Source of the DNA: Chrysopilus asiliformis | Lineage: Eukaryota; Arthropoda; Insecta; Diptera; Rhagionidae | Direction of reading: 5' to 3' | Length of the DNA: 64,000 nucleotides | NCBI GenBank assembly: GCA_964034945.1 | Contig: OZ035960.1 | Coordinates: 11,536,457 to 11,600,456 of the forward strand | Part shown: one piece after another, positions 24,682 to 35,780 of the stretch | How positions within the stretch are numbered: the stretch's first letter is position 1 | Layout of the letters: every line of letters begins with the position of its first letter | The notes under the pieces: model-generated | The model's database searches: none | Told to the model about the DNA's origin: nothing | What the model saw: the letters and a program-made list of their open reading frames with translations, nothing else | Made by a program: the position numbers and the translations under genes

Positions 24682-27212
24682 AATTATGAGTGTTTGAAAG
24701 CTGACAAAATCTCGACATCGGCTCATTTCATACGCAAACGATTTTCAGTCCCAGACGCAAATTATAGTGATCAAAATTCATCAAAAATTAGTTATATAAA
24801 AAATAGTTCACAGAAACAAAATGTCAATATTGAAGCACAAGCCCGAAAATCGTTTAACGACATCAGTGAAAATGAAATTAATAAGCAAGCCGAAATTAAT
24901 TATAAGAATGGATCAACCGCAGCACAATTATCAATTTTACCACCATTATTTTTATTATCTTCGCCGCCATCAATGTCAGCACCTCCGCCACCGCAACAGC
25001 TACCACCATTATTATCATTTGTGTCAAAATCGTCATCAATATCGATGTCGTCAGATATTAATGATGATACCGAATTATTGCAACAATCAGAATTGGTTAT
25101 ACAAACGAGAAAATCAAAAGCACAAGGAAAACCAGCAACATCTGCAAATGAATCGAAATCAAAAAATCAAAGTGAAATTATAGTAACAATAAAACAGAGT
25201 AAGAAATTAATAAAAGTGTTAAAACTACTTATAAATTTTATATATTTTATTATATTGAAGCCATTATTATTTGGTTATGAGGATATTCAATTTTTAGATA
25301 GAAGTTTTATAGATAAAAAAACATGTGTAAACAATAATAATAAGGATATTATTATTATTCATAACAACAATAGTATTATTAATAAAAGAATTACTAATAA
25401 TAAAAAATGTACTAATAACGATAAATATGATAATGGTAAACAACTAGGAAAACGATATAATGATTTCACTATAAATTTAGATATTTATAATGAGTATACA
25501 AATTATGATAACAATAATAAGAATACTAAAAATATAATTAATAATAAAAAACCTGTGTACCATAAACGTAAAAGAGTTGAAGTCAGTAGGAAAAAATTTA
25601 GTATTTGTATTCAAAAAATATTGTCGTCATTATTGTCGTCAGTAAGGAAATTAAATAAATATCAGCATTCAAAGCTGAAAAACCTGCTATCATCAGTGAA
25701 TACTTTTGTAAAACAAAATTTTAAAATCAAAAATATATATAAATTACTATCATTATCACAATCGTCGTCCGTTCAAAAAAATTATGTTTTATCAAAATTG
25801 TCATCGATATGCAAAATAAAACTGAAATACAGTAATAATAAAAATGTGAAATATAGTTGGAGTAATATATTACAAAAATTATCTAATCAAACAAAAATCG
25901 AATATTATGCTCGTATAATCAATAAAACATGTCATACCAATAACAATAATGATAATAATAAAAATATTCCCAATAATGGTGGTGGTGGTGGTGGTAATGA
26001 ATGTAAATCAATAAACGCAAATGATCCCAACAACTACAAAAAATTGTTAAAGAATTTTGCAATCAATATAAATCGATTATTTGCTAGAAAGAAATTAATA
26101 TACTATAACTATAATTTCTACAATTACTATTATCATTATTACAATCATGATAGTAAAAATAATATTGCAAAAACTCGATATAATAGTAATGAAATTATTT
26201 TTTTTCCATTTTCTTTTACGAAATACAATTTTTGTGATAAATTTATAAAATTTCTAACGATAAAAATCAATAAAATACGACGATTATTTATTATTTTTAA
26301 TATAAAAAATTCAATGGAATTACTAAATGGAATTGATAATAATCAAATACTAACTAAAGATTTTTTAATAACGTATGTGAAAAGTGTTTTTTATAGATTG
26401 CTTGCCCAATTATTTCAAATTCATTATAAATTCAAATATCAAATAATTTTCATGTTAATCAAATTGACAAAATTCAAACAACAACAACAATCAATATTGT
26501 CAGTGGTAAATCGGAATATATTCAATAGGACTAGCAAAAAAAAATCATCTATAAAAAATTTAGTGATTACCGATGGTAATAATTATGTCAAATGTACGAA
26601 TATTATTATAATAAATTTTTTTCGATATTTTGTGCATAAATTATGTAATATTTGTGTTTATATTGATGGAAATTTTATTAAACATAAAACTATAATAAAT
26701 GAATATAAAACAATTAATACTAATATTAATAAAAATAATAATAATAATAATGATTGTAATGGTAATAGTGAATCTTGTCAACGGAATTCTGTGAATTCTG
26801 GAATAATACAACTTCATGATCGTTCCCCTTCGCCCACGAACCAAATTCAAAAAAAGCACCATCCTTTTTGCTGCCCATATAATCATCATAAACATCACCA
26901 TAACAGTTTGAGAAAGCAGCAGCACCAATCGGAACAGCATAGTCTTCTTCATTATCGTCGAAAGTATGTTAATGATAAATTATGCTGTTTACGGAGTTTA
27001 TTATCGCTACGTGCTATAAAATCGATTTTTATAATTGCATTGATAGCATGTGTGCCAGATATATCAGCATCATTTCATCATAATATCAAATATAGCACAA
27101 ATATCGTTAAAACCAAATATGGACCACTACGAGGGATTATTGTACGATCGAATCCATCAGTTGAGGCTTTTCTGGGCGTACCATACGCATCCGCACCAGT
27201 CGGAAGTTTAAG
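24682..27212 (+). CDS. Nlg: Neuroligin, N-terminal exon
   Basis: Neuroligins are postsynaptic single-pass adhesion proteins with a catalytically dead carboxylesterase-like ectodomain that binds neurexin. This exon is open for 843 codons. From the exon start, residues to about 770 are low complexity: a Pro-rich patch (SAPPPPQQLPP), Asn/Lys-rich runs, a Gly run and a His-rich patch. A hydrophobic segment (SIFIIALIACVPDIS, residues about 782-796) resembles a signal peptide core. Then IVKTKYGPLRG and AFLGVPYASAPVGSLR are the conserved opening of the cholinesterase-like domain. The exon ends in phase 2 at a GTAAAATA donor, and its split Arg codon (AG+A) completes in exon B. The true start is unclear: the frame has no ATG before 24973, and the ATG at 24686 is out of frame and stops after three codons. 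So translation starts upstream, at 24973, or later. The conserved 3' part is secure; the long N-terminal part is open but unlike usual neuroligins. Confidence 0.82.
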
Positions 27213-27218
27213 GTAAAA
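27213..27218 (+). other. Splice donor of neuroligin exon A
   Basis: GTAAAA follows the codon stump AG. The reading frame closes exactly with the acceptor at 32136. Confidence 0.85.
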
Positions 27219-27391
27219 TAAAATTCTTTAATTTTTACGTTCATGATTTTTTTTTTTTTGAATTTAAATATTTTTATTGCTTCAATAAATTTAAAATCAT
27301 TGAAAATTTATCCATTTAGAAAATTAATGACTTTTTGAATGTTGTCTGTAAATTATAAAATCGTTATTATTCGATGCTATCTGTATAAACC

Positions 27392-27650
27392 AGAATCGTA
27401 CTGGACCAGAAAAGAACCATCCAAGAAATAGCGTTTTTCGTGCCCCTGGGTTAACTTTCGAACCCGTGTAGTTTTCACTTTTTTGGAAAGGGCACGGTCT
27501 CTAGTATCATCCATATATGGCTTCAAGAGCCACCGGATTGCAGGGGGATAGTGAGGAGTTAATGAAAAGGTCTTGAAGCCAGACTGTGCCCTTTCCAAAA
27601 AGTCCTCAACCAAAGTGAAAACTTCACTGATTCAAAAGTTAGTTTAGGGG
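27392..27650. mobile_element. Fold-back element, shorter copy
   Basis: AAATAGCGTTTTTCGTGCCC on the left, and AGGGGCAAAATCGTGCATCG on the right, are inverted arms, with AAAGGGCACGGTCTCTAG and its inverse between. It is a shortened relative of the element at 43975-44335, which has longer arms. Confidence 0.6.
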
Positions 27651-27699
27651 CAAAATCGTGCATCGTTCTTTGTTTGGCTTAAGCGCTTTTGAGATTGGC

Positions 27700-28110
27700 C
27701 AAGTAAACTGAAAGTATATGATAAAGCCAGATTCAGCCATCGAAAACATAACTCATCTATACATCAAAATCCAATCGGACCACTGCTTCTCCCCTCTCCA
27801 TACAAATGGAACACTTTTTACCTGTTTTCTCGAAAACTGTGCATCGATCGAAAAAATTATAAAGTTAAAATGTGTTTAGAATATGATTTTACATAACTTA
27901 CATTAAAATCCAATTGGACGAATCATTACCCCCTCCCCCACACAAATTCAATACCTTTTCTCGAAATTTTCTCGAAAACGATGAGTCGTATTGAAAAATT
28001 TATAAAGGCAAAATCTGCTTAGAATATGATTTTACATAACCCTTCCATACATCAAAATCCAATCGGGCCACCCCTTTCCCCCTCTCTTAAACAAATGGAT
28101 TTTTTGAAAA
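27700..28110. repeat. Diverged tandem repeat, period about 140-150
   Basis: The phrase ACATCAAAATCCAATCGG occurs with changes near 27761, 27900 and 28049, each followed by a CCCCTCTCC-like pyrimidine tract and TCTCGAAAA. Single relatives occur near 12010. Confidence 0.6.
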
Positions 28111-28319
28111 TATTGTCAGTCCTCATAGCTATTGTGGTTTTCTTATCTTTTTTTGAAATATTACGAAGTTCTCCGGCAAAACAGATACCTAATATAAAAT
28201 AAATTAAAACACACACACCTAAAATCGTATCGTTGTTATGCGATTTGGTGTTCAGGTATTATTTTCAGCCACTGAAACAAGTAGAAAGCCTTTCTATTCA
28301 TTCCAATAACTGAAAGCAA

Positions 28320-29008
28320 CCCAGCAAGATTTTAGTAACGTGTTCAACTACAAATGCAACACTTCGCATCTGCAGAAGGATGTAAATGTGCGTGTAGTGG
28401 TGAAGTATTCTTATTTACTTTCGCATCGCCATTGGACGAAGAGAGACAAACTAATGTCATTCCATCCAACCATTCTGTTCTTGCATCAACTTTTGTTATT
28501 CCCAGTGACATATCTGTGAAAGCAACATCGAATGATTCGGGAATTCCTTAATTTGAACTCGGATCTTCAAATTGTGGAATTTCCACTCCGCAAAAATTTC
28601 ATTGGGAATAGCAAACGCTCCTGATTCGCCAAATGAGGATCCGGAAAACACAAGGAATGAGGATTCGGAAAACACTTTAATAAAAATAAAATTATCGGAG
28701 TATTTTGTTACCAGTAACGCTAAAAGTAACACATGTTACTTTTAGCGTTACTGGTAACAAAATATTTACATATTTCGTCTCATTTCATCTCACACCTAAT
28801 AAGCATAAGGCTGTCTCGTTTCTACATTGCTAGAGCAAGACATACCTATATACGTTTGGTGTTGGAGTAAGTGCGATAGACATTCACACATATTGTCAAT
28901 TGCACGTGAGTTTTTTCCCAACGCTCTAAGAAGATTCACGCATAGGGTAACAGTGAATTATCACGTTAATCCACTAGTTACACGTAACTAGTTCCGAATC
29001 TTGCTGGG
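28320..29008. mobile_element. 689-bp element with CCCAGCAAGATT ends
   Basis: Perfect 12-base inverted ends CCCAGCAAGATT and AATCTTGCTGGG bound the element. Just inside both ends are GTAACGTGT words. The interior contains a perfect 64-bp palindrome (28701-28764). No clear target duplication beyond AA was found, so the superfamily is unresolved. The open frames 28354-28551 and 28496-28732 are part of it. Confidence 0.6.
28701..28764. repeat. Perfect 64-bp palindrome (31-base arms, 2-base centre)
   Basis: Arms of 31 bases are exact inverse complements around the centre CA at 28732-28733. Each arm itself contains GTTACCAGTAAC or GTTACTGGTAAC, so three small palindromes are stacked in one large one. 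It could extrude as a cruciform or fold in RNA. Confidence 0.92.
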
Positions 29009-30646
29009 AAGTTACTCACAGATAATCAAGCGGTTCACACTACGCGCTTTAGGTCAGGTGCGCACCTCGTTGGTAAGCATGTAGAATTTTTTTTTTCATA
29101 TTTTATGCCAGGAGCTTAGGCAAATTTCTTCTAAGGCCGAAGAACAGCTCAAGACATTCATTCATTCAACAATGACGCCGAATGCGCCGAAGTGGCAATT
29201 TGAGTTCTTAATACCAGTATTTCAGCGTGTTTTGAGTTACATTTAAGTAAAAGTAATTAAGCAGCAGTCGCAAAGCGTCAGGATAGACATGCATGGGTAA
29301 AATTTACAACAAGTAGAAATGTATTTTGATCCGAGCTCACATATTTAGCATAATTTTTCTATACATCAAAATACGTTATTGATTATTGTCCGAGCAATGC
29401 TGAGCAATGCCTGGCACTTGCAAGGTAGTTCTAGTTCTAAATAAAGTTGGTATTCCCTACAATTCGGTTTCCTACACTGAGGGATCTTTCAAGTATTGTA
29501 GGAGACCCTATTTTCCCAATATTGATATACAATAAATTAATTAATAAAATCTAAAATTTAATTATTCAATATCATCAAACAATATTTATATAAATAATAC
29601 GAAAATCACAATTATAAATAAATTAATAGAAATATTCATTAGAATTATTGTTAAAATAATAGACTCTTAATTGAATTTTCTGAAACACATTAGCTTTGTA
29701 TAAAGCAAAACATCAAGAGAAAAACCAATTAAAAAGTAATTGGATTTTAAATTTATTAATAAAATCACTAAAGTATTGAATCATTTTCGATCCTATTTGC
29801 GTTTCTGTTATCAAATTTTCATTCAGAGAGGTAATTTGAAAACTTTTTTGGAATATGCTGAATGGGTAATAACAATTTAACACTTTGTAGTTAGTTGGAT
29901 ATATAAATATATTTATTTTGATGATAATCTTTAAGATTTTCCTAAAAAAACCCGAACATTTGTGATTTTCAATGGACTTTTTTACCTCAATGTTGTCACA
30001 TTTATCATTGTTACATTTTTCAATTGACTTCAATGACTATGAAACATTTCGCTACAATCTATAGCCTCATAAATAACATTTTACACGTGAGGCTTTTCAA
30101 TAATTTTTCTCTCGTATTCAACTAGCGTACTAGAAAATTTTTATCACCTATAAAAATTCTATTCATATGTCTTGCTATTCAAACTTTTTAAAATTGTCCC
30201 CTGAACTGAAATTTTTAGGAAACTCGACCACAGAGTTTTCAGAACATAAATGTGTCAATGGGTATTCAAAATATTTCTTATGGGGTAATTTTATAGGCAT
30301 AAAAATAATTTTTACCTTGACTTATGAGCACGTTTCAATAACGAGTTAAATTTGAAATACGTGTAAATTGACTGAGCCATTAAAAACGTATATATTCTGT
30401 TTTTTTTACACTGTATGGTAGAGCCATGCATGACATACATTTATATTTGCTTTACGCTTTTTTCAAGCGTAGGAATAAGCGTCTAACAAAAATTTAAAAT
30501 AAATTAGTTTGTTTAGAATGATTATGGCATGATGGTTTCGATTAGGACTCGGAGAAAATTGGGGTGCAACCTGGATTTCTGTGCATGTGACCTGGATTTC
30601 TGGTGAGACTTTGCGGAAATAGGTTTACTCGCCAATGAATAAAAAG
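29009..30646. other. Non-coding, no gene seen
   Basis: This is intronic AT-rich DNA. The frames at 29713-30033 and 30167-30349 have no recognisable domain. Confidence 0.5.
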
Positions 30647-30716
30647 CAGAAGAATTATCAGAAGAATAATCAGAAGAATAATCAGAAGAATAATCAGAAG
30701 AATAATCAGAAGAAAA
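30647..30716 (+). repeat. 12-bp tandem repeat (CAGAAGAATAAT)n
   Basis: There are about six units of CAGAAGAATAAT with one variant at each end. Confidence 0.88.
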
Positions 30717-30859
30717 ATATTGATGAAAAACTTTAATTTTGATGAAATTCGCGTTGAATTATTTTCAAATTCGTCAATTTTTGGATAGAAAAAAGCTTAT
30801 CATATGGTACTCAACGAGTTTAAGTACATGTAAGAAATGATAACTACTGCTTATTCTAT

Positions 30860-30924
30860 TTTTACATAGCAAAGCTATTGAAAAAGTCGGAGGGTTTTAC
30901 ATAGCAAAGCTATTGAAAAAGTCG
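30860..30924 (+). repeat. 35-bp direct duplication
   Basis: TTTTACATAGCAAAGCTATT and the following AAAAAGTCG occur twice, starting at 30860 and 30895, with no difference over 30 bases. A recent duplication is likely. Confidence 0.85.
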
Positions 30925-31144
30925 TCCAGAGCAGTTCACAAGCTTTGCATGTCTGCGTCAAAATTGACGACGTGCCAGTATTTCGTGAGGCGCATCTTGG
31001 TTTTTACTTCCACCCTCGTTTTTCCTAAAAGAGGAGCGCAAGTGTACTAGAAAAAACCTCCGTTTAAGTTGGCCCCCAGTCGGTTTGTTGACATGGAAAC
31101 TCGTGAACAAATTGAGGTGAAATCTCAAAACGTCCATAACCCCT

Positions 31145-31676
31145 TTTTTATACCCGTATGGTGAAACCAAAGGGTATATTAGATTTGCCTTACCGTTTGT
31201 AACGCCAAGATCCCGTTATCACACACAAAAATGAATTACACCAGTATGTTTAGAATGGTTAATAAAAATGAATTTTGCATGTCCGTCCGTCCGTCCACCC
31301 GTCCGTCCGTCTGTGGCGCGGATTTGCGGGTGCCCGGATTGAGCTACAGACTTGAAATTTTGCGCAGATCCGTTTTTCGTAAAATTCGAGGCTAAGTTCC
31401 TTCATGGGCAAAAATGGACCAAAAATGGAAATGGACCATACGAATGAAAACGTTTTTTGCGAATATCTTAAAAACGGTACATCTTATCAAAGAAGTACAA
31501 GAACAAAAATATATTTAGGATATGTTTCTACATAAAACTCCCATACATCAAAATCCGATTGGAATAAATTTAAAAAAATCTGGAATTTTGGTACAAATGT
31601 TCGAATTTTGATACGAATATCATCATACGGGTTTTCAATAATTGTCAGATTGGCAATAATAGCTTTTGTTATGTTT
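31145..31676 (-). mobile_element. Microsatellite-bearing repeat (GACG/GACA family), copy F2
   Basis: The copy is read on the minus strand. It ends in GGTTTCACCATACGGGTATA and has ACCCGTATG near the start, with a short (GTCC)n core at 31281-31313 on the plus strand. The core is much shorter than in copy F3. Confidence 0.68.
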
Positions 31677-32110
31677 AAAATATTCAATCCTCTTCTTCTT
31701 TTTTCCACAAACACACGAAGAGGAAAAAAATAGTGTATCTAACTATTTTATAATGGGAATCCACGACTGTAACTAAAATAGATAATAGTAAATTTCAATT
31801 ATTGTACAAAAAATAGTCAATTTAACCACAAATAGTAAATTTTACTATAAAGTAGTTAGATTAATTATAAAAAGAGTTGATTTTAACTGGAATTTCCTAT
31901 TTTAGTTATAGTCCCGATTTCTCCTTACAAAATAATTAAATTTACTATCTTTTACTCGCACCACGGAAAAGATTTTTCGGAAAAGATTTTTGTGATTATC
32001 TTGAAAATACTGCATTCTAAATAATAAAACATAAAAATATAAGGACAAAAAAGTGTTTAAAATCCCTTTTTTTACATACAAAAATATTCTTTTTATATAT
32101 TTTATCAAAA

Positions 32111-32136
32111 ATACTTAATTTTTTTTATAATTCCAG
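32111..32136 (+). other. Splice acceptor of neuroligin exon B
   Basis: A T-rich tract (32119-32134) ends in CCAG. The exon continues the split Arg codon from exon A. Confidence 0.88.
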
Positions 32137-32390
32137 ATATATGCCACCCGTAACCCCATCAACCTGGCGGACTACTCGTTTAGCTGATCGTTTTTCTGCC
32201 GTTTGCCCCCAAGTGGCCGCAGTACCACCCAATGGTCCTGAGGCTCTTTTGGAAGTGCCCAGAGGACGTTTAGCACAGCTACGTCGACTGCGCCCATTAT
32301 TGGCTAACCAGTCGGAGGATTGTTTGTACCTCAACCTGTACGTGCCAAGGACTTCGTATCCGGCGCCATCATTTGGAACGGGTTTCGCCA
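32137..32390 (+). CDS. Nlg: Neuroligin, second conserved exon
   Basis: The 254-base exon begins with the last base of a split Arg codon and reads YMPPVTPSTWRTTRLADRFS, then AVCPQ, then an insect-type linker (PPNGPEALLEVPRGRL) and SEDCLYLNLYVPRTS. The VCPQ and EDC cysteines correspond to the first conserved disulfide of the cholinesterase-like fold, and EDCLYLN is the type-B carboxylesterase signature 2. The NQS triplet before EDC is a potential N-glycosylation site. Local GC is clearly higher than in the flanking introns, as expected for real coding sequence. It ends in phase 1 at a consensus GTAAGT. The expected continuation (a VYIHGG-like block) is not in the window. I can assign the family but not which insect neuroligin paralogue this is. 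Confidence 0.92.
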
Positions 32391-32396
32391 GTAAGT
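32391..32396 (+). other. Splice donor of neuroligin exon B
   Basis: GTAAGT is a perfect consensus donor directly after GGT TTC GCC A. Confidence 0.88.
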
Positions 32397-33927
32397 ATTA
32401 TTTTTTTAACATCAAATTACTCATCCGTTTTTGATTATGCGAAGCGGTGTTATGTGCTGCAGTTCCGTTTAGTTAACTCCAGCATAATTTTATACACAAA
32501 TCATCCTTTACGTGAAAGTTCCGCATATGTGTGTGGAATTCGATAGGATTTTCGGGCCAACATTAATGATGCGGAATAGTATTTTGAACTGAAGTTATTG
32601 ACTAACTTCTGACCACATATTGTGTCACTTGTGTGTATCGCAGCATTCACACCATTACCCACAATGCCAAACTTTGGTTTATTTATATTTATTTATCTAT
32701 TATGGTTGGCAGTTCACTGAAAATGTTGTATGATAATTTATGTATGTACATTGGCCGATTGAAATTTTGAATGTGAAATTAAACAAGCTTTCAGGATTTT
32801 CAAGTTTGTATGCTGTAACATTCGATACATGCGTACATTTATGTCCTTTTTGATGCTTGATGGCTGCCGTTGTGAAATCACAAAGGCCTCTATTTGCATT
32901 TCATTTCAAGAGTTTCCCAGTCTGGTGTTGATGATAAACATTTATATTTATATATATTTACATATTATGGGTGCTGTGAAAATGAGTTTCACTCGCTTTC
33001 AATGTTTCAAAACTGTAAATTTGAAATTCTTGAACATTTTGATTCCCGTTCCTCGCAGTATTACCCTTTACTTGGCAAAATGTGTTGATATAAAAGCTCC
33101 CTCATTAATGATATCCCGGGGCGATCGCTACGTATCTTACCTACCGCTCCCCTCCCCCTCCCCTCTCCCGCTTACTCCTGCCTAGAATGAACACTGATAA
33201 ATAGAATACTGTTTTCAAACAGAAATGGGGGAATTACTATTGGATTGAAGTTTTTCAAGTATTTCGTCATTATGTTGGCAAGAAGATATTACCAACAAAT
33301 TTTGTTGAAAATATATACGAATTTAATGAAAAGCGTGGCCCACGGCGTGACGACGAAATTCGTTTTCGTATTGAAAAACAATTAAAAAAAAAATAAACAG
33401 AAAATGAACTTAAATCCTCTTATAAACTAGCAAAATTCATAGAATATGTTTGAAATAATATTAAGAGCTACAAGTTATATTCTCTGATCAATATGAAAAT
33501 TTTCTGAAAGACGAATAAGAATACAAATTAAATTTTAATATATTGGAAAATTTTAATATATAAAATTGCGTTTCGACCTTTCCAAGAAAGAAGTGTTTCT
33601 TCGAGGCAATAAAACCTACTCATACGCGAAAATATTTGTAAAGAGCTTATCTACTTTTGTCTACTGAAATTTTTCTCGCGAAAAACTGGCGTTCAAAAGC
33701 AAAAAGTTTAATTTTGTCAAATTTTCTGGAAAGCAGCAATGCTCATTTCCTCTGAGAATATGTTTTGGTGAGTTCCATGAATGTCAATAACTTTTTATGT
33801 TTTTTGAAAGATTTGTTATATGAGATTTGTAGGTTTTTTTTCAGGATGGTAAAAAAAACTTTTTTTTTTTTTTTTAAGTATTTAATGATTTTTTTCCAAG
33901 AGTCTGTCCATAAAATACGTTACACTT
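32397..33927. other. Non-coding, no gene seen
   Basis: There is a pyrimidine-rich CCTCCCC tract at about 33145-33180. No domain is seen in any frame. Confidence 0.5.
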
Positions 33928-33931
33928 TTAA

Positions 33932-34150
33932 CACGTTCGTGACATTTGCTTTTTCAACTTTTTTTTACATTTGGACATCGTGTACCACGGGTGGTACACT
34001 AGCGATTTGTTTTCTGGCGGTTGTGCGCCATCGGTGGTACACGGTGCCTGTTTTTATATTACTACCACAAAAAAACTACCGCACTATTTACTCGCGCGGT
34101 TTTAAAAAACTGTACATGTACCACCAGTGGTACACGATGTCACGAACGTG
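33932..34150. mobile_element. TTAA-target MITE with GTACCAC..GTGGTAC palindromes
   Basis: TTAA flanks the element at 33928-33931 and 34151-34154. The inverted ends CACGTTCGTGACAT are perfect over 14 bases. GTACCACGGGTGGTAC (33982-33997) and GTACCACCAGTGGTAC (34118-34133) are interrupted palindromes, with a half site GGTGGTACAC near 34033. It is 219 bp, non-coding, and probably mobilised by a piggyBac-type transposase. Confidence 0.78.
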
Positions 34151-34172
34151 TTAAAGTGGTCGTGGGGAAGTT

Positions 34173-34305
34173 GTCTTCGATAGTGTGACAGCAATATTGA
34201 ATCTCATATATTGAATCTCATATCACAAAATTATTGAATCTCATGCAAAATTATTCAATCTCATACGAGATTTTATATTCCTCTGGCTGTGACACTATCG
34301 AAGAC
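34173..34305. repeat. 133-bp inverted-end unit with ATTGAATCTCAT repeats
   Basis: Perfect 20-base inverted arms GTCTTCGATAGTGTGACAGC (34173-34192 and 34286-34305) enclose four copies of ATTGAATCTCAT or a close variant. It sits 18 bases from a TTAA MITE. It may be a very small MITE, but no target duplication is evident. Confidence 0.65.
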
Positions 34306-35228
34306 CCCCCGCGGAACGAAGGGAAGTGGAAAAATCCAAAAACTCAAACAATATCATGAAATATTTTGAATTAAAATTTGATTATATTTTTCCATCAACC
34401 AAGTTAATGTTCAATTATCATGTTATCTGTTTTAGACTTCATTAAATACTATTAGAATTTATTAGGCTTATACCTGCGTTACAAGAAACATTTTTAAATA
34501 AAAGATTCCCTTATCCAACGCAATATAATTGTTCGCCTTAAGCTATCGGGTTATTTTTCCACCCCGAAATTCCCTTAGATTCGTATAAACCTGATGAAAT
34601 TTTTATCATCTTAATGATTTTGATAGCGCTATATAAGCAGAAATTACAAGCCAAAAATATAAAAATGAAATGTTTTAATAAATGTGAAAAAGTGAAATAA
34701 TGAAATTCAAATAGAGATACTTTTCGCAACGTTATGGCAAATTTCGCAAACTTGGCTTTATTTATGTGAGCGTTTTCGTTTTTATTTCGGGGAATTTGCA
34801 TTATTCTCCCCATCTTGGAAAACTTAATTAAAGCTTTTGTAATGTTTCCATTAAATTCCCGCCCTTCGAAGAGGTCGAAATCAAAAGAACACTGCTCTGA
34901 TCTGTTCAGCTCTGCTCATCTCCCCCATAGGATTTTCATAGAAAAGTACCTTGCCCTTACTTTTGTTATTGAAGCGATGATATCTGGGGAAATAAAAGCT
35001 ATTTTTTATGTTTTGTGTAGGAGTGTATGCATCCATTACTAGTGACTACAGTAGAACTGTGATTAATGGGACTAAACTCTGATCTAAGTAAGAATAAATG
35101 CAACGGTTTAACCAAAACTTTTCTAAAGATGGTCGTAAGACGGGTTTCAATGATTCATTTTTCACGGTATTAATTAGAGGCAGTTTTTATTAAAGTCTTC
35201 TGTTTTTTTTTCTGCAATTTTGATTCTT
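34306..35228. other. Non-coding, no gene seen
   Basis: This is AT-rich; the frames at 34538-34813 and 34815-35042 have no recognisable features. Confidence 0.5.
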
Positions 35229-35231
35229 TAA

Positions 35232-35358
35232 GGCCCGTTTGCGCGTATTATTCTTAAAAAATTAGGTTGTGGTTAGCCTACCTAAACCGTAGAAATTCTT
35301 CGACTTAAATTTTTTAAGTTGTACATAAGTTGCTAAGTTTTGTTGGTGCAAACGGCAC
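35232..35358. mobile_element. 127-bp PIF/Harbinger-like MITE (TAA duplication)
   Basis: Ends GGCCCGTTTGCGC and, from the right, GTGCCGTTTGCACC form an imperfect inverted pair. TAA at 35229-35231 and 35359-35361 is the duplication. A GGCCCGTTTGCAC-type end with a 3-bp TWA/TAA target is typical of Harbinger MITEs in insects. Confidence 0.65.
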
Positions 35359-35396
35359 TAAATAAGTTAAGTAGTTTTTTTCGCCCGTATATAACA

Positions 35397-35780
35397 CTAG
35401 CTTGCATACCCGTCGATGCCGGGTTAAGTTTTTTGTCTAAGTTTTAGAAGACGAAGAAAACCGGAAAGAACTTAAAAACTTTTTAATGGGTCTTTGTTGG
35501 GCCTGAACCCCCGACGAACATCTATGCCAAATTTCAGGCCAGTCGGTTCAGTAGTTTCCCCGCGAAAGAGTAACATAGTGCAAAAACTAAGTTTCGAAAT
35601 CATTTTATCCCTTCCCCTTACTCCCCCACCCCTCGCGCTACTTTTCCGTATGCCTATGTTGGAACCAGAATTCAGACAGACACTCATGCCAAATTTCAAG
35701 TCAATCGGTTCAGCCGTTTTTGCGTGAAAGAGGAACAGACAGACAGACAGACACCAACTCATTTTTATATATTAGTATGA
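35397..35780 (-). mobile_element. Non-autonomous Helitron, copy H2
   Basis: On the minus strand it begins TCATACTAATATATAAAAATG and ends with hairpin CCCGGCATCGACGGG and CTAG at 35400-35397. The 3' neighbour is T as expected; the 5' neighbour is T instead of A, the only copy that breaks the rule. Confidence 0.78.

Larger units (their letters stand above)
27213..32136 (+). other. Neuroligin intron between exons A and B
   Basis: The intron is 4924 bases, GT to AG, phase 2. It contains a fold-back element, diverged tandem repeats, a 689-bp inverted-end element, two small tandem arrays and a microsatellite-bearing repeat. No additional coding segment was recognised. Confidence 0.82.

Noticed and set aside
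24821..25183. Second plus-strand frame overlapping exon A
   Set aside because: It is a His/Tyr-rich alternative frame of the same simple sequence, with no link to the conserved domain.
26641..26952. Minus-strand frame opposite neuroligin exon A
   Set aside because: It is a shadow of the Asn-rich plus-strand frame (poly-Ile/Met antisense of AAT repeats).
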